Shown here: positions 11,952-24,459 of the stretch, in pieces
How positions within the stretch are numbered: position 1 is the stretch's first letter
Layout of the letters: each line of letters begins with the position of its first letter
From: Salminus brasiliensis
Lineage: Eukaryota; Chordata; Actinopteri; Characiformes; Bryconidae
Length of the DNA: 64,000 nucleotides
Assembly (NCBI RefSeq): GCF_030463535.1
Contig: NC_132881.1
Location: 6,696,526-6,760,525, forward strand
Reading direction: 5' to 3'
Translations under genes and position numbers: made by a program
Notes under the pieces: generated by a model
The model's input: the letters and a program-made list of their open reading frames with translations, nothing else
Told to the model about the DNA's origin: nothing
Database searches by the model: none

Positions 11952-12118
11952 TTCTGCTTCATAAATATTAAAATCATCATTGCCATATCACCATATAAGT
12001 TTCTTATATACACAATAGCAACACAAAATTCTAGGACACAAACCTACTACATAAGTGCCTCAGGTGCTTCGTTCTAATTGTGCATGTCTGAGCGAACAGC
12101 GCATGAGAATTCACATTA

Positions 12119-12286
12119 TTATGAGTGCAAAGACGACGTGGATGGTATCTGGGGCAAGCCCTGGGGACGGGAGTGCTGAGCATGCTGGGAACCGCAGTCC
12201 GGGTTGGACTGGTCTGGTTCGGGACTGCCCTCTTTGACGTCTCTGTCCAGCTGAACGGGACACTCGAAGTGCACACAGTGGAACAC
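12119..12286 (-). CDS. btbd9: btbd9 last coding exon (residues 550-604)
   Basis: The acceptor CCCAG is at 12287-12291. The exon begins VFHCVHFECP, the end of the second discoidin-like domain, and then has a Pro/Ser/Gln/His-rich tail ending in SLHS. The stop TAA is at 12121-12119. The tail has little similarity to the human C-terminus. Confidence 0.95.
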   Translation of the reverse strand: MFHCVHFECPVQLDRDVKEGSPEPDQSNPDCGSQHAQHSRPQGLPQIPSTSSLHS

Positions 12287-15200
12287 CTGGGAAAGACGGA
12301 AAGAACATCTGCTTTACTGCGTCTCACGTTTTGTATGAGACAGTGGTTCTCGAACCTGCTCTTTGAGTTTAGTTCACCTGCTCCCAATAATCAGCTGATT
12401 AACAAGCTCCTACTAAGCTGAAGTGGGTTTGTCCAGGAAGAAAGTTAAGCACTTTATTAGGTACATCTACAATAAAGATGTAGTTTGTTCATTTACAATT
12501 AGCTACTGACTGAAGCACATTTGCTAAGGGGTACAATTCATCACCGTCTACAAAATCAATCAATGTAGGGACCACCACAGCACTACCTTTCACCTTGCAG
12601 ACATTGTTGTGACAGTTATTGGCACAGCACTAACATGGTGACGGCATGGTAATTGGTGTTGCGTACCTTGAAGGTGTAAAGCTAAAGACCATTCAAATGA
12701 AAATGTTGTAGATTTTTATCTGTTGCTGTGCACAGTTTAAGCATTGTATGTGACTGTGGACCTACAATGTGAACCAACGAGGTACATGTGTATAATCAGG
12801 TTGCAGGTCTACACGCGGTTCCCAAAAGTCTTAGACCAATTCCACAGACACTACCATGCTGGTATGACTGCGGTGCCAAAAACAATGCACTACCCATATA
12901 ATATCTGGGTCAGCAGTAGTCCCTACAGTCAGAACCCATGTAAGAATAAGATGCAACAACAGGGGTACGAGTAAATCTGTATAAAGATGTAAAGCATGCT
13001 GTAATATTATCTTCTATTATTATATCATCATCTTATATTATCTCTCTCTTGGTGGCTCTTACCTCATTGGCTGTGTTGTGCGTACCCACAATTCGAATGA
13101 AGGAAGCAGGCTGTCGTTCAAACCGTAAGGTTTGCCATGACCTGCATGCATGAGATACAATTACAAAAGCTGTGACAGCAGAGATGCAGACTGTGACCTC
13201 CCAATGATTAAATTCACTTATGATTCTCTTTTTTAGTAAAATATTTGTTTAGTAAAATATAGACCAAAAAGGACAACAATTATTACTTCTAAATATTATG
13301 ATACATTGTAAAATTCCAAAATCGATGCATTACAAATAAACAAAAAAAGCCCCACAACATTAAAACTGTACAGCTCAAATTAGGCAATTACTCTGCTACA
13401 GCCATTGTCAAGAGTTTCGTCCGCCTTTGGGTTATAATTTCTGGTCATTTCGTATCATCTGGTTTATGGACGTATCCTATTTACATTGAATGCAGTCTGA
13501 TGTAGGCCACTGCTGTGGACACTCCTCAAAAAGTGGGTAGCAACAGCTATTTAATGTTATTACACAGAGCTATTTAGAGCATATCTGACTAGCAAAAACG
13601 AGTGTTGTGGGGCATCATATACAATGAAGAAGAGGACCTTTAGTGTGGTTGTAGGTGCTAGATGTAGAACATTCACCCAAATGTCCAAACGCCAGCTCTT
13701 GCCTGCTCTTTTCTAAAGGGGGAAAGTCAGTCATGAGCCTCACGTCTGATGTTTGTGAGGTAGAACGTTGGCCCCCACTGGAGCTTCATAACCGAGTCAT
13801 TTCTTTGAGTAAAGAGGTTCTGGTGTTGGTTTCCCCTACACAAAATGGTAGGAGCAGATGTATGGCCGTTTGGCTGGATGTTTAAAATGTTGTGCCTTCA
13901 ACCACAGATGCAGGTCCTCTTCTTAGGAAGACGGTGGAGATAAGTTGCAGGGTGCTCCACAACACTCCACAACACTGATCTTTTTGCTTTGTGTTCGTAA
14001 CACTGCTGTTCAAGCGAAATTCTTCTCCTCTTCCAGTTATTGTGACGCCCTCTAACTGAGCATATTCTACTACTCACTATACGTTGATCATCCATCTGGC
14101 TGTAATCTCGATCAACAGATCTGCTGTATGTATGCAGACATTCTAACACAAAGTAAGCAAATAAGCAGCCAAAAACAAATAGGAAAAAAAAAAAAAGACA
14201 CCCACCTGCAAGCTACTCTAGTGCGGTCTACGACTCGAACCCACTGCTGCTGGTTAGTGGACAGCTCCACATAGTAACTGTAACTCCGCTCATCACAATC
14301 CCACAGCAACAGCCTGCAAACAGACAGGATTACAAACAGGTGTTTCACTAAACAGTTCAGTTCATTCATTTTCTCACCGCACTGATTTCAAAGGACAAGC
14401 CTAATTTACAACATGTTGAGAAAAAAAGCCTATTTAACACCAACATTACAACTTTGCATTTAGTCAGCTGTCTCAGATACCTACGATTTGCATCAGGAAC
14501 CAAAACCAAAACAATGATGAAAAAACACCCTTATTCTGGAGAGAGGAACCTTTTAACAGGTATGAATCTGTGTAGGAATGTCCCAATCTGATACAGCGAT
14601 CCATCGTGATCGGGACCGATCCCGGCATTTGTTACATAGATCCTTAGTTTTGCTGCATCAGAGTGATTACTGTCGCCCTCTAGGCTGCATTAACGTAAAT
14701 GATTCTCAGCTGCCGCAGTGATGAACTTGTCATTTTTTTCAAATACAACCCTAGGTGAAGTTTAATTATGACCTTTAATTCTGATCTTCATTTTAGCTGA
14801 TCCGTGCAGTGACCTTCCCAGTAAACAGCCAAAACAAGGTCTGTCTTCTAATTCTAACTCTCCATTCCACCTTAAACAGTGCTGCAGTTCCAATGTCTAG
14901 ATGGTGAAAATGTCAGGTGAGCCATCGGCTCATGGCCGTGCTGTAAATGTGATGCAAAACAAAGCAACAGAGCAACATTTTGAAGCATCTGTGTCTGAAA
15001 ATTATGGCAGTACCCTGCTTAAAAATAAATGAATAAATAAATGAAATGTTAAAAAACAAAAAAACACACACACTCTATAGTACAGTTATTACTAATAGAA
15101 AAAACGCAATCCTGGATTGGTATCGTGTGACATCCAGCAATAAGGTACAATAAGAATTTATCCATAAATCAGTGAATAAATATTTTGTGCAAGCATCAAT

Positions 15201-18200
15201 AACACTTTGTTCTTTGAGATGCAACGCTAGTTCTAGCTAATAAGTACTAATATACATCTCAAACACATTAACTTGTGCTAATGAAATTTCGCTGAAGGCT
15301 CCAGCATCCCTGCTGTGCCATATGCTGCTGTCAGAACAGCACACTAACTTTCTGAGCAACGCACACCAAACCTCATTTGATTATAAACAAATATATATTC
15401 ATGTAGGACTCATTTAGATCTTCTTGTGTGCATTTACAACACGATCCAGCTGGATGTGAAATGTGAAAAACCTTTCAGCAGAGTTCCAGTTATCTAGAAA
15501 TAATGCCTTTCTTTACCATGATTAGCGGCACGGTAACGAATCGCACCATAAAAATAATCAAAATAAGCTTTCTACACACTGAAACTCTCAAAAGTCTCAA
15601 TACTAGATAAGACAGAATAGACAAAGTAACCATACCGCATGGAGTTAAGCATGTAAGGCTGAGCCAGCTGGATGACTATGGCACCAGAGCCTAGCTGGTG
15701 GCAGGTGTAGCCAGAGTCCCAGTCATAGTGGCTCGTGTCTCCATTCAGCAGGGCGTTCCGACAGCGGCTCACTCCTTCCACTACGCTTGCACATGCCTGT
15801 ACCGTTGCAACGTTCTCACTGGGGACTGGAGGAAGAAGGTGAGAAAGAAGTTTAGAGATTCTTGTGTAATTACTGAGATTACTGTGATGCATTTTTCATT
15901 ATATCAAGGTTTAACGTTTATCGGCAATTTAAGAATTAAGAAAAATGAAGAAATTTATAGTTATCACTTTACTTTACACATTCAACTGAATATACTGCAC
16001 CTAACCCTAACAAATATTTACATGTAATACATTCAATTGAATGCTAGCTGAATGTCAGGTGAGCATCTTCAATGGATCATCAAAGTAAAGTGTTAGTCAA
16101 TTTTCTCTTAAGCTCAAACAGCCAAATGTACACCTGGAGTTTATGTAAATTTATTTACACTAAGAGGCAAATGAGGGTGAGTAATGTTATTATAGACAAC
16201 AAATGGGCAAATTCATAGACTTTAGACTGCTATTTCCTAATTATATCAAGAATCTTCTAATCTTCTCCTGTTTTGTGGGTATCAATTATTTTAAATGTTC
16301 AGATCTCTAGGCAGCTGCTTATAGGGGTCCTGGACTGCTGATGTCTAGAACCAGGTTTAAAGAGACAGAATATTAATAAAGCTTTGAAATTTGTAACATT
16401 TTGCACCAATGACTGTGAATAAGACACAAGCCCTAACAAGTTCATTAAGGTCTGAGACCTTGGTAGAAGTTATCCGAGAGCTCAAATCTCTGAAAAACTC
16501 TGCATGGCTTTGCTTTCCCCTGTCACTCTAAAAATTGTATAAAACAAAAATAATACACTAATCTTGCCTAAAACCTCGAAGAAGGTTTCATCCATAACTT
16601 TTGGAGATCATCTATGCATTTATCCATTCTCTAGAACAGAAAATATTACAAGTGGTGCTCAAACGTATGAATATTAATATAATACCTTTTTAATTTTATA
16701 GACTATAGTATGTCATTCAGTGGCTAATGTAGCTATAAGGCAATGAAAGCTTATAACCTAACCAATTAGCCTCATGCAGAAGTCAGGTTATCACTCACAA
16801 AGATCCATGTCTAGTAAAGTCATCTTAATGATTATCTTGATTATCTTGTTTCTGACAGCTGTGTGACATACAGATGCATAAGCTGAAAACAGCAAAAGGT
16901 GTAGCCACATTACCAAGCAGGCCATTCTCCAGGATGAAAGAACGCTGCGTGAACATGCACTCCAGAGCCACTAAATGAAAGACCTTGTTGACTGTGTTGT
17001 GTGTCCCAACGACACGGATAAACCTTTAATTAAAAACAAAAAAGTACACCCACATTCAGTTAAATTATCTTGACTCTTGAACATTCATTTTTGTTGTTGT
17101 AAAACAGGATCATTTACATTTATGGCATTTAGCAGACGCTCTTATTTACTTCACTGTTTACTCAGGAATACCAGTATCTAGTCTGAATGGACTAGAATTC
17201 AAAGAGCCCTCTAAGCTTAGACGCTACACTTCGCCCAAGGTCTTCAGTCTGGGTTTGAAGACACTGAGCGACTCTGTCATTCGGACACCCAGGGGAAGTT
17301 CGTTCCACCACTCTGGTGCAGGACAGAAAAAAAGCCTGGACGCTTGTTTTCCACGGATCTTAAGGGATGGCGGGTCAACCCGAGCCGTGCTTGAAGCTCA
17401 AAGGGCTCTTGCTACTGATCGGCTTTTGACCATTGCCATCAAGTATGGTGAGGCAGTCTATTCTTGGCTTTGTAGGTCAGCGTCAGAGTTTTGAATCGGA
17501 TGCAGGCAGCAGCTACAGGAAGTCAGTGAAGAGAGAACACAGCAGCGGAGGATCATGAAAGTAGGACAGTGTCTAATGCAGGAGTAGGAAACTCTGACCC
17601 TAAAGAGCTGGAACCCACACAGTCATCAGCTACTACCAGGTTTATTTGGTCCCTTAGCCCCCAACCCCTGGTCTAAAGGTACTGACCTGCAGACGCGTGC
17701 TTGGAAATAGAGATTCTGCCAAGATCGACACAGGAACTTGGAGTGATCCACCACACGCACCCAGTCCAGCTCATCCATAGAGACCTCTATGTAGTAGGAA
17801 TAGGATCTAAAAAGAGATAAATAGGTTTTGCTCATCTGCCGATTTCTGTAGGGATGACTCCCCCTTTTTGCCACTGTGTGACGCTTCTTCATGTGATGAG
17901 ATCTGTTCAGCAGGTCACATATGAATACTCCGATTACGGAACTGAAGGACATTTTACCTGCTGTCTTTGTCCCAGAGCAGCATCCGAATATGGTTAATGA
18001 TGGAGGGCTGGCCCAGGCGGATCTGGATGCCGGTCGCCCGGCCCTCCTCCTCTATGGGGTGTCTGGAGAAACCGTGGTCCAGGTCATAGTTCTGAGTGTC
18101 TCCATCCAGCAGAGCGGACTTCAGCTCGCCCTTCACCACCACGGCTCCATGCTTCATCGTGGCTATGTTCTCCTCGGGGACTATTGTAAGAGAAGTAAGG

Positions 18201-21200
18201 AACGCACAGGCATCACTACTACTGTCAAAGGACACACTGTTTGGACAAAAGTATTGAGACACCTCAATACTCAATCATTCAAACTAAATCAAGGGTTTTC
18301 AAAAAAAAAAGGGATTATCGTGCCTTTGTTGGTGTAACTTTCTCTACTGTCCAGAGAAGGCGTTCTACTAGATTTTGGAGGAGCATTGCTGTGAGGATTT
18401 GACAGCATTCAGCAACAAGAGCGTTAGTAAGGTCAGGATGTTCGATGATAATGATCACCACTCCACTTCATCCCCAACTCACCCTAAAAGTATTGGATGG
18501 AGCGCCACCATCATTCCAGAGAGCACAGTACTATGGATCCACAGCTCAATGCCATGTCTGGTATTAGGCATGGTGCCAATATGTTAATCTGCTCCATTTG
18601 CACATCTGTGTCAGCAATGGGTGCAACTTATAGTAAAAGGGAGTGTCCAGAAATATTTGGACAAATAGTCTGGCTAACAGCCAGTAGTAACAGGCGGCTG
18701 TCGTACTGTTTTAACCAGCTGGCTAGGTTGGGTTGCTGGATTGGGCTGCTGAACAGTTAGCAGATCATTTTCTCCCGAGTAGCTCACAAATAGCTAACGT
18801 TAGATAGCTCACCATGCCCGCTATGTAGGGTTCTACCACACCACAAACATCTTACAGACAGCACAGCACAGTATCTGTAGCCAGATGGCTTAGCATCAGC
18901 TACCAGACAGCTAAAGATTCATCTGCAACAGAGAGCAGCTTCATGTTAGCCAGCTACTAAAAAAAAAAAGCAGGGCTACCATGGTAGTTGCTTTGTTTGC
19001 ACAGGTCCATCAGGTCTTGTCATGTGATCTAAATAAACCATCTATTGTTTGTGTGTTTATTTTTTTGCCTTGAACAGGGACACCAGGTAATATACTTTAT
19101 AGTATCATAGTCGTTATGCCTTCAGTGACCTCAGACACATTTACACAGAGATTAATAATTAATTCAGGATATTTTGTACAAGTCAAAACATGTTTGTACT
19201 GAACAATGTCTGCAGCAAGAGGCGCTCGTGACAGGTTTATATGCATGCACTGGGCCTCTGAAATGAGCACAAGGCAGCTATGATGCTACTTACAATGCAT
19301 GCTAATGTGTGACAAGCTGAAAAACCCTGGCAGGCCACACTTGGAGCCTAATCTGAGTGAAAATGCAAATTTGGACAATATTAACAATTTTTGCTCTTCT
19401 AATAGCTGCATTATTAGATTGGTTGTCCAGCTTAGCTCTGGACCAACATTGGTTAGGTTTTCGTTTAAGGGGTTTACTTGGTTGATCATCACAAGCTATA
19501 TTAACCAGGGTAAACACAGCTTGACAATTAGCTAAACCATCATAAATAAATAAAATAAATAACCTAACAAATAATAAAATTAAACACCGGCTACCTGGTT
19601 TAAGAACTAAGCTGCTTATGCCTAGATGTCTAGCCTTTCAACCTCCCTTAAGGCTTAGGCTGTAAAACCTGGACTGCTACAGACAGGAATCGCATCCTGG
19701 GATCCTACGACTGTTAGGCAAGAGTAGGATGGCCTTACAGGCCCAGCTCCAACATCTGCGGGAAAATGTGCCGCAGGATGACATGCAGAACCTGTATGCC
19801 CCCCATGCCCAACAGTATGTCATTTGTATCCAGGCTAGAGGTGGCCCAGAGCAACTACTGTACAATTGTACAGTTTTCCCCAATGAACCTATTCTTTCAC
19901 TCTAATATTATAATCACTTATCATTGTATCATGCAAATAACCCCGCCCATTCCGACTGCCTGGTCTATTCGCTGTCTGCACGTCCATTTCTTTGCCGCCT
20001 AGAACAATAACAGAGCTAGGTGCTATGAGTCTGAGTGTGCAATATGGGAGTGCAGACTGACTGAGCATGCCGCGGTAGTTGAGGTCCATGTCTCTGCTCT
20101 CTGAGCGGGTCTGTATGGCGTCCAGCAGGTCATCGGGGCTGAGGAGGCCGGACGGGCGAACCACGTTCAGCATCTCGGACAGGCTCATCAGGGGCAGCCG
20201 CACCGCTGACATCACTTCTTGTGAGGCCGGACCCTCTCCGTTGTGTCTGCACCAGCGGCACAGCGCCTGAAAGATCTCCCTCTCGCTCGCGGCGAACGAG
20301 TCCCTCTTAACTACTGATAGGAGGGCAGTCTGTAAAGGAGACCGATCAGCCATAACATTAGGACCACCTGTTACTACACTCATCGTCCAATATATCAGCT
20401 CCACTTGCCATATAGGAGCAGACTGTAGTCTACCTGTTTCTCTGTATACCCTGTTAGCTTCCTTTTACCCAGTTCTTCAGTGGTCAGGACCCCACAGGAT
20501 TGACCACCACAGAGTAGCTATTATTTGGGTGGAGGGTCATTCTCAGCACTACAGTGACTTTGACATAGTGGCAGTGTGTCTGCTAAATTTTCCAGAAACT
20601 TTTATTTGCCATTCTAGCAATCCCACAAAAATTGTGTGTCCTAGTGTCCTAGACTTGACCTTCTCTGTTCCGGTTAACTGCAATTTCTTAATTGCACTGG
20701 GAAATTAAGAGGAAACGTCTACCTGAATAATCTAAAGGTTAAACTTTAACTCCATGCCTTTTGAATTTCAGATTATCTTCTACCCACATCTTTTACTTAA
20801 CTATGCACACACTCACACTGTCTAGAGTGGTAAACGTGAGCATGTGTCCCCGTGCTCCTATCAATCGTCAATCACATCATCACTCACCTTGGAAAGGGAG
20901 AGGAAGCCGTCCGTCTCCAGCACCTCTACAGCGTGGCGGTCCATGTAGGCACAGCAGGCCTCAGCCAGACCCCTCAGACAGTACAGGCTGGCCACGTCAA
21001 AGATCAAGCACACATTTCGCGTGTTCAGCAGCGTGCGCAAAAAGTCGCAGGTGGAGGCCTCGAGTGGCTGGAGGCCATAGCGGTGCGCCAAGCCGAGGAA
21101 GTCCAGAAGGGTTTCCTCTCGTGCTTCGCTCAGGCTGGCTCTGCCGGTGTAAAGGTACCGTAGAAGCATGGAGAAGGCTTCTGCGCGAGTCTCCTCCAAA

Positions 21201-21641
21201 CGGACCTCAGCCTGGGGGTGAGACTCTCTCATGCCGCCATACAACAGAGCTCTGATAAAAGAGAGAAAGCACAAAGACCGAACTGTATCCTCCCTTTAAA
21301 CCGTTCCTTCACCACCTGAAAAAAGTCAGGAACACACTTAAGTAGGTGGGCACACTGTTATCAAGGATGATGTACCCTCATCATCTGCCAAACATGGTGG
21401 TGGCTCTGGAATGAAGACTCTCGCATCTACATTACTTGACAATTTGAGACAATTACCTGAAGTATTGACAGCGAGCTGCCAGAATCACTCTGTGTGCAGG
21501 GAATCGCTTCTCCTCCACCACAAAAGTGACATCGCTGTATTCCTCGCCTGGCACTAATGCGCCCAGCTGCTCGGAGAGTAGGTGCAGGTGGTCGATCTCA
21601 GCCGCCGAGCTCAGCGGCCGTAGTGGGTGGCTGTCACTCAT
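12119..21641 (-). CDS. btbd9: BTB/POZ domain-containing protein 9 (whole coding span, 10 exons)
   Basis: Joining 21641-21457, 21251-20888, 20329-20062, 18180-17958, 17806-17687, 17023-16914, 15825-15636, 14313-14206, 13141-13063 and 12286-12119 gives 1815 nt, or 604 residues plus stop; human BTBD9 is 612. All junctions are GT/AG and in phase. Domains in order: BTB/POZ (about 26-125, with GEEYSDVTF and FPAHRVILAA), BACK (about 137-240), then two related discoidin (F5/8 C)-like domains (about 275-410 and 425-560), each with SYSYY and a GTHNT motif. Family knowledge: BTBD9 is a presumed Cullin-3 substrate adaptor linked to sleep, iron and dopamine phenotypes; the human locus is associated with restless legs syndrome. 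The C-terminal tail after residue 560 is divergent and shorter than human. The start is chosen because MSDSHPLRP matches the family and sits in GCGGCCATGA. The gene lies downstream of glo1 on the same strand. Confidence 0.97.
13063..13141 (-). CDS. btbd9: btbd9 exon, residues 524-549
   Basis: It encodes SWQTLRFERQPASFIRIVG and then THNTANE. Phase 2 in, phase 0 out; donor GTAAGA. Second discoidin-like domain. Confidence 0.96.
14206..14313 (-). CDS. btbd9: btbd9 exon, residues 488-522
   Basis: It encodes LLLWDCDERSYSYYVELST and then NQQQWVRVVDRTRVAC. The acceptor TTTGCAG and donor GTGGGT are in phase. Second discoidin-like domain. Confidence 0.96.
15636..15825 (-). CDS. btbd9: btbd9 exon, residues 425-486
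   Basis: It encodes the start of the second discoidin-like domain (SENVATVQACASVVEGVS, then DWDSGYTCHQLGSGAIVIQL). The acceptor CCTCCAG and donor GTATGG agree with the reading frame. Confidence 0.96.
16914..17023 (-). CDS. btbd9: btbd9 exon, residues 388-423
   Basis: It encodes FIRVVGTHNTVNKVFHLV and ALECMFTQRSFILENGLL, the end of the first discoidin-like domain. The acceptor is ATTAAAG and the donor GTAATG. Confidence 0.95.
17105..17545. repeat. fish interspersed repeat in btbd9 intron (unclassified)
   Basis: The left part carries TTTATGGCATTTAGCAGACG, the 3' tail shared by several teleost SINEs in reverse orientation. The right part (about 17230-17545) contains GGGGAAGTTCGTTCCACCAC and CTTGGCTTTGTAGGTCAGCG, typical of an abundant repeat I recall from teleosts. 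It shares the GGCTCTTGCTACTGATCGGC region with a reverse-oriented copy at 51440-51595. The 79-aa ORF here is not a host gene. Confidence 0.6.
17687..17806 (-). CDS. btbd9: btbd9 exon, residues 348-386
   Basis: It encodes SYSYYIEVSMDELDWVRVV and DHSKFLCRSWQNLYFQARVC. The exon is 120 nt, phase 2 in and out. First discoidin-like domain. Confidence 0.96.
17958..18180 (-). CDS. btbd9: btbd9 exon, residues 274-346
   Basis: It encodes PEENIATMKHGAVVVKGE through SALLDGDTQNYDLDHGFSRH to IINHIRMLLWDKDS. The acceptor ACAATAG and donor GTAAAA are in phase. This starts the first discoidin-like domain. Confidence 0.97.
18232..18670 (+). mobile_element. TA MITE copy in btbd9 intron
   Basis: It is bounded by ACACTGTTTGGACAAAAGTA on the left and an inverted GTGTCCAGAAATATTTGGAC on the right. 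The interior is collinear with 38205-38681 (CATTCAGCAACAAGAGCGTT, TAGTAAGGTCAGGATGTT, GGCATTAGGCATGGTGCC-type block). It has no coding capacity. Confidence 0.75.
19695..19890 (+). mobile_element. Tc1-like transposase C-terminal fragment
   Basis: One plus-strand frame reads LQHLRENVPQDDMQNLYAPH and then CIQARGGPEQLLYN, the typical end of Tc1-type transposases (IQARGG box). A frameshift near 19805 switches the frame. It lies in a btbd9 intron and has no termini. Confidence 0.5.
20062..20329 (-). CDS. btbd9: btbd9 exon, residues 184-272 (BACK domain)
   Basis: It encodes TALLSVVKRDSFAASERE, then AVRLPLMSLSEMLNVVRP and RSESRDMDLNYRGML. This is the BACK domain and its linker. The acceptor is TTTACAG and the donor GTCAGT. 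Confidence 0.97.
20343..20590 (+). mobile_element. non-autonomous element with GATCAGCCATAACATTA terminus
   Basis: It starts CGATCAGCCATAACATTAGG and contains GGTCAGGACCCCACAGGA, TATTATTTGGGTGGAGGGTC and ATTCTCAGCACTACAGTGAC blocks. I recall these from a non-autonomous fish DNA element that uses this terminus. The right terminus is not found, so the copy is truncated. It lies in a btbd9 intron close to the BACK exon. Confidence 0.55.
20888..21251 (-). CDS. btbd9: btbd9 exon, residues 63-183 (BTB to BACK)
   Basis: It encodes ALLYGGMRESHPQAEVRLEE through the end of the BTB domain (LLRYLYTGRASL) and into BACK (DFLGLAHRYGL, DVASLYCL), ending DGFLSLSK. The exon is 364 nt, phase 2 in and phase 0 out. 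Confidence 0.97.
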
Positions 21642-21668
21642 GGCCGCCGCTAGGGATTGCTGTCACAT
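21457..21668 (-). CDS. btbd9: btbd9 first coding exon with 27 nt of 5' UTR
   Basis: The acceptor TTACTGCAG precedes 21668. After 27 nt the ATG lies at 21641-21639 in GCGGCCATGA. The exon encodes residues 1-61 and the first two bases of codon 62, ending AARCQYF. The acceptor means at least one non-coding 5' exon lies upstream, probably between here and the glo1 3' end. I could not place it. Confidence 0.94.
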
Positions 21669-22509
21669 CTGCAGTAAAATAGCCACGTTTCACAAACAGG
21701 ACAGATGTTCACTCGTTTGGAAAAGTGCAGCTTGCTGTGAAATATAATAATAATAAAAAAACAGCACCATACAAGGCTATAAATACAATAATGATGTCCC
21801 TACTGAATAACATGAATCACGAGTAATGTAGTGCATTACATAGTAGTAGACGCTATACAGGCAGAGAAGCAACGCCTTCCCTACACATAAACAGCTGCCT
21901 TCAGTTTACATACACACAAATTATTACATACACTAGTGGACTTTCAATGATTGGCAGAATGAGTGACAACATACTTATCTTTAATATCTTTAATAGAAAT
22001 AACAGGGTCAGATTTACATTTACATAAACAGGGTCAAGCAGAATTCTGGTTTCCAGACACACACCCCACTTATAAGCACTATTAAGGGTCTTATCCTGTT
22101 CAAACACCCAATTGGGTCAAAGTGTCCAAGTTTCAACGGTCTAGCTGATGGTCTGAGGTTATCCTGAACGATTCTGAAGTAGTTCTCCTACTGCATTATT
22201 CCACCACTTTGATTGGACTCCAAAGCACAAGCACAAACATGTTCCTGAGGTTACACACCTGACCCGGACTCCTCCAAACATCTGACCACTCTAAACGTTT
22301 GGGGCAGGGGCTTCTTTCTTCCACAGCCGCCGTGGACTGAGAGGCTGTGTAAAACTCGCTTGACTCAAGCCAACAGGTCGCCAACCGGCAAACTAGGGGC
22401 AAAGTTCAGCACAGTTTGCAGATACCTTCAAACCCTGGCAATTAACAGGTGAGCTGAACCAGGTGTGCTGGAGCAGGAAAGGCCCTCCTGGACCAGAATC
22501 ACCAACCCC

Positions 22510-22870
22510 AGCTCTAGGCAGGTTCCAGTTCATGGCCCACCTGTGCCTCGGTGGTTCTTAGGCTGTTCCTAACCACATGAACCAATTTCCTCTCAAATGA
22601 GGGTGACCGTTCGGGCCATCTGGCCAGGTCGAGACACCTCCCAATAACTTTCCTAAAATACTTACATTAAAACCAGCTGATGTTTCAGCAGTTGTTCAGA
22701 AATGGCTTCAGGAGACATCCTGTGCAAGTCTACGGTCATCCTTCTCAGATCTGCACTGAGCTCAACAGACCCTTTTTAAGTGGGACAGAGAAGCTACCTG
22801 CTGTCAATCATGATCACCAACAGGACATTGAGAGAGGCCCTGAGGACCTGAGCACCACTGCTTGAGCTCA
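22510..22870 (-). mobile_element. Tc1-like transposon fossil, family shared with 58145-58790
   Basis: Collinear with 58440-58790: a GTTCATGGC...CCTGTGCC(T)CGGTGGTT block, then a TTCCTC...GAGGGTGA block, CTTCAGGAGACATC, TTCTCAGATC(T)GCACTGAGCT and TCAATCATGATCACCAACAG. The two copies are in the same orientation. In this family the transposase would be on the minus strand. No frame is intact. Confidence 0.55.
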
Positions 22871-24444
22871 GACCTACTCAACTCAATTTGCAGATGATTT
22901 CACAGAAATCCCTGAAACCCCAACACTGCCATGGCCTTCAGGTCCATGATCAGAGTTGGTAAAGTGAGCTGTCTGGGCCTGAGATGAAGCTGCAGATGGA
23001 ATGAAGGACTGTGGATCTCCTGGTGCACCTGCATCTCACAGAATAGCCTGGATAGGGACACAGCTGTCCACTCCTGACCATTTCTTCTCTCCATTGGCAG
23101 AGACTGAGCTAACCAGCTTACTAAAGCCCACAGATCTGATGGTGGTCTTCATCTGTATGAAAACACCACCTTTTTCTGGACATGCTCTCAGCAGCAACCT
23201 CATTAAAGCAAGTCTGTTGAAGGAAACGTCTCTAATGGCACAGATATGACCCTATTTACCCGCAGTCCATGGGTGAGGTGAGCCAGTGGTCAGATCAGCA
23301 AGGTTAATGTTGAGGTGCGCAGTCCTCTAGCCTAGCCAGCACGTCTACACTGAGCCACAGCCTGAGCCGGTCTCTCTTACCCAAGGAAGACAGCCCGACT
23401 GGAGGTCCGGCCAGACTAGTCCCACTCCATCCTTCGTCCACAGCAGAGGGGTAAAAGACTCAGCAACGCTGTATAAATAATGTACAAGATCCTGTACAGT
23501 ACATTATAGCCAGATCCTTCCTGCCGAGCTGGACAGCTATGCTTGCTGGCTACCTGCTATTATTACACGACCTTCCGAGCAGCTGGCGCCTCTTGTGGTT
23601 GGGAGTGGAATAGCGCGGTAGACTCCTCATTCAATCAACCTTTAACATTTCCTACACCTACAACCACCTACAACCAGATGGACTTCAGAAATACCCTTCA
23701 GAAGTCCTCAACATACCGATTTGGGCACGACCTATACAGCTCTAGTGGTTAAGGGACCGTCTAAAAAGTGCAGCTTAGCTTCAACCCTCTTTTTAAAAAA
23801 TGATCCCTTGCTGAATTGTAATGGATTATTCTTGGACTAAAGCAAAAGAGCTGTGTTTCCTATAAATCAGTCTAATCTGTAACCATGTAGATCAGAGATC
23901 CTCAAATCCAGTCCTGGAAGGCCAGTGCCCCGCACAGATTCACGGTAAATTATTACGGGGTCACGGGGAGCTTTAATTAAAAAATTAAAAAGTAGGATAC
24001 CCTAGTTAGCAGATAACTTAATACTGAATCCCAGATCTGCCCAACAGAACTGGCTTCACCTTGGGGTTAAGTAAGTTGGCGAATTTAGAAATCCTGCTTT
24101 GTGAATTGCCAGGACCAGTGATCAGGGACCAGGCCATATATGCCAGATTATGCAAAAGCATGCCTTGTGAATTCACATAGAGTGTGTGCTCCATTTTTTA
24201 TTAGTAATCTCAAGATCTCGAGCAATTTACGGCATCATTAGGGCATATCAAATCATTTTGGTTTTCAGGAAATGATGGCATCCTTTTTTCTATTCTCATA
24301 GATTGGTATTTTTAAGCTTCGTACAGGTATTTCTCTTGAATTGTGAATGTTGTGGAAGAACATTGAATGCAACACATTTATAGATGTCAACTAACCAAAT
24401 GTACCTCTTAAGCAGTGAGCCAAACAGAATATGCAGACTTGTGA
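22871..24444. other. region between glo1 3' end and btbd9, no exon placed
   Basis: No coding exon recognised. The btbd9 5' UTR exon and promoter should lie in or near this interval, but I saw no clear CpG-rich start or donor that would fix them. Short ORFs at 23001-23249 and 23543-23752 have no family features. Confidence 0.4.
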
Positions 24445-24459
24445 CAAGCAGCGCTTTGC

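Noticed and set aside
12031-12421. Alternative ORFs over the btbd9 last exon
   Set aside because: Other frames of the same exon; the frame reading VFHCVHFECP continues the BTBD9 protein.
20761-21255. Plus ORFs of 103-164 codons
   Set aside because: Antisense shadows of the btbd9 BTB/BACK exon, which has clear family match on minus.
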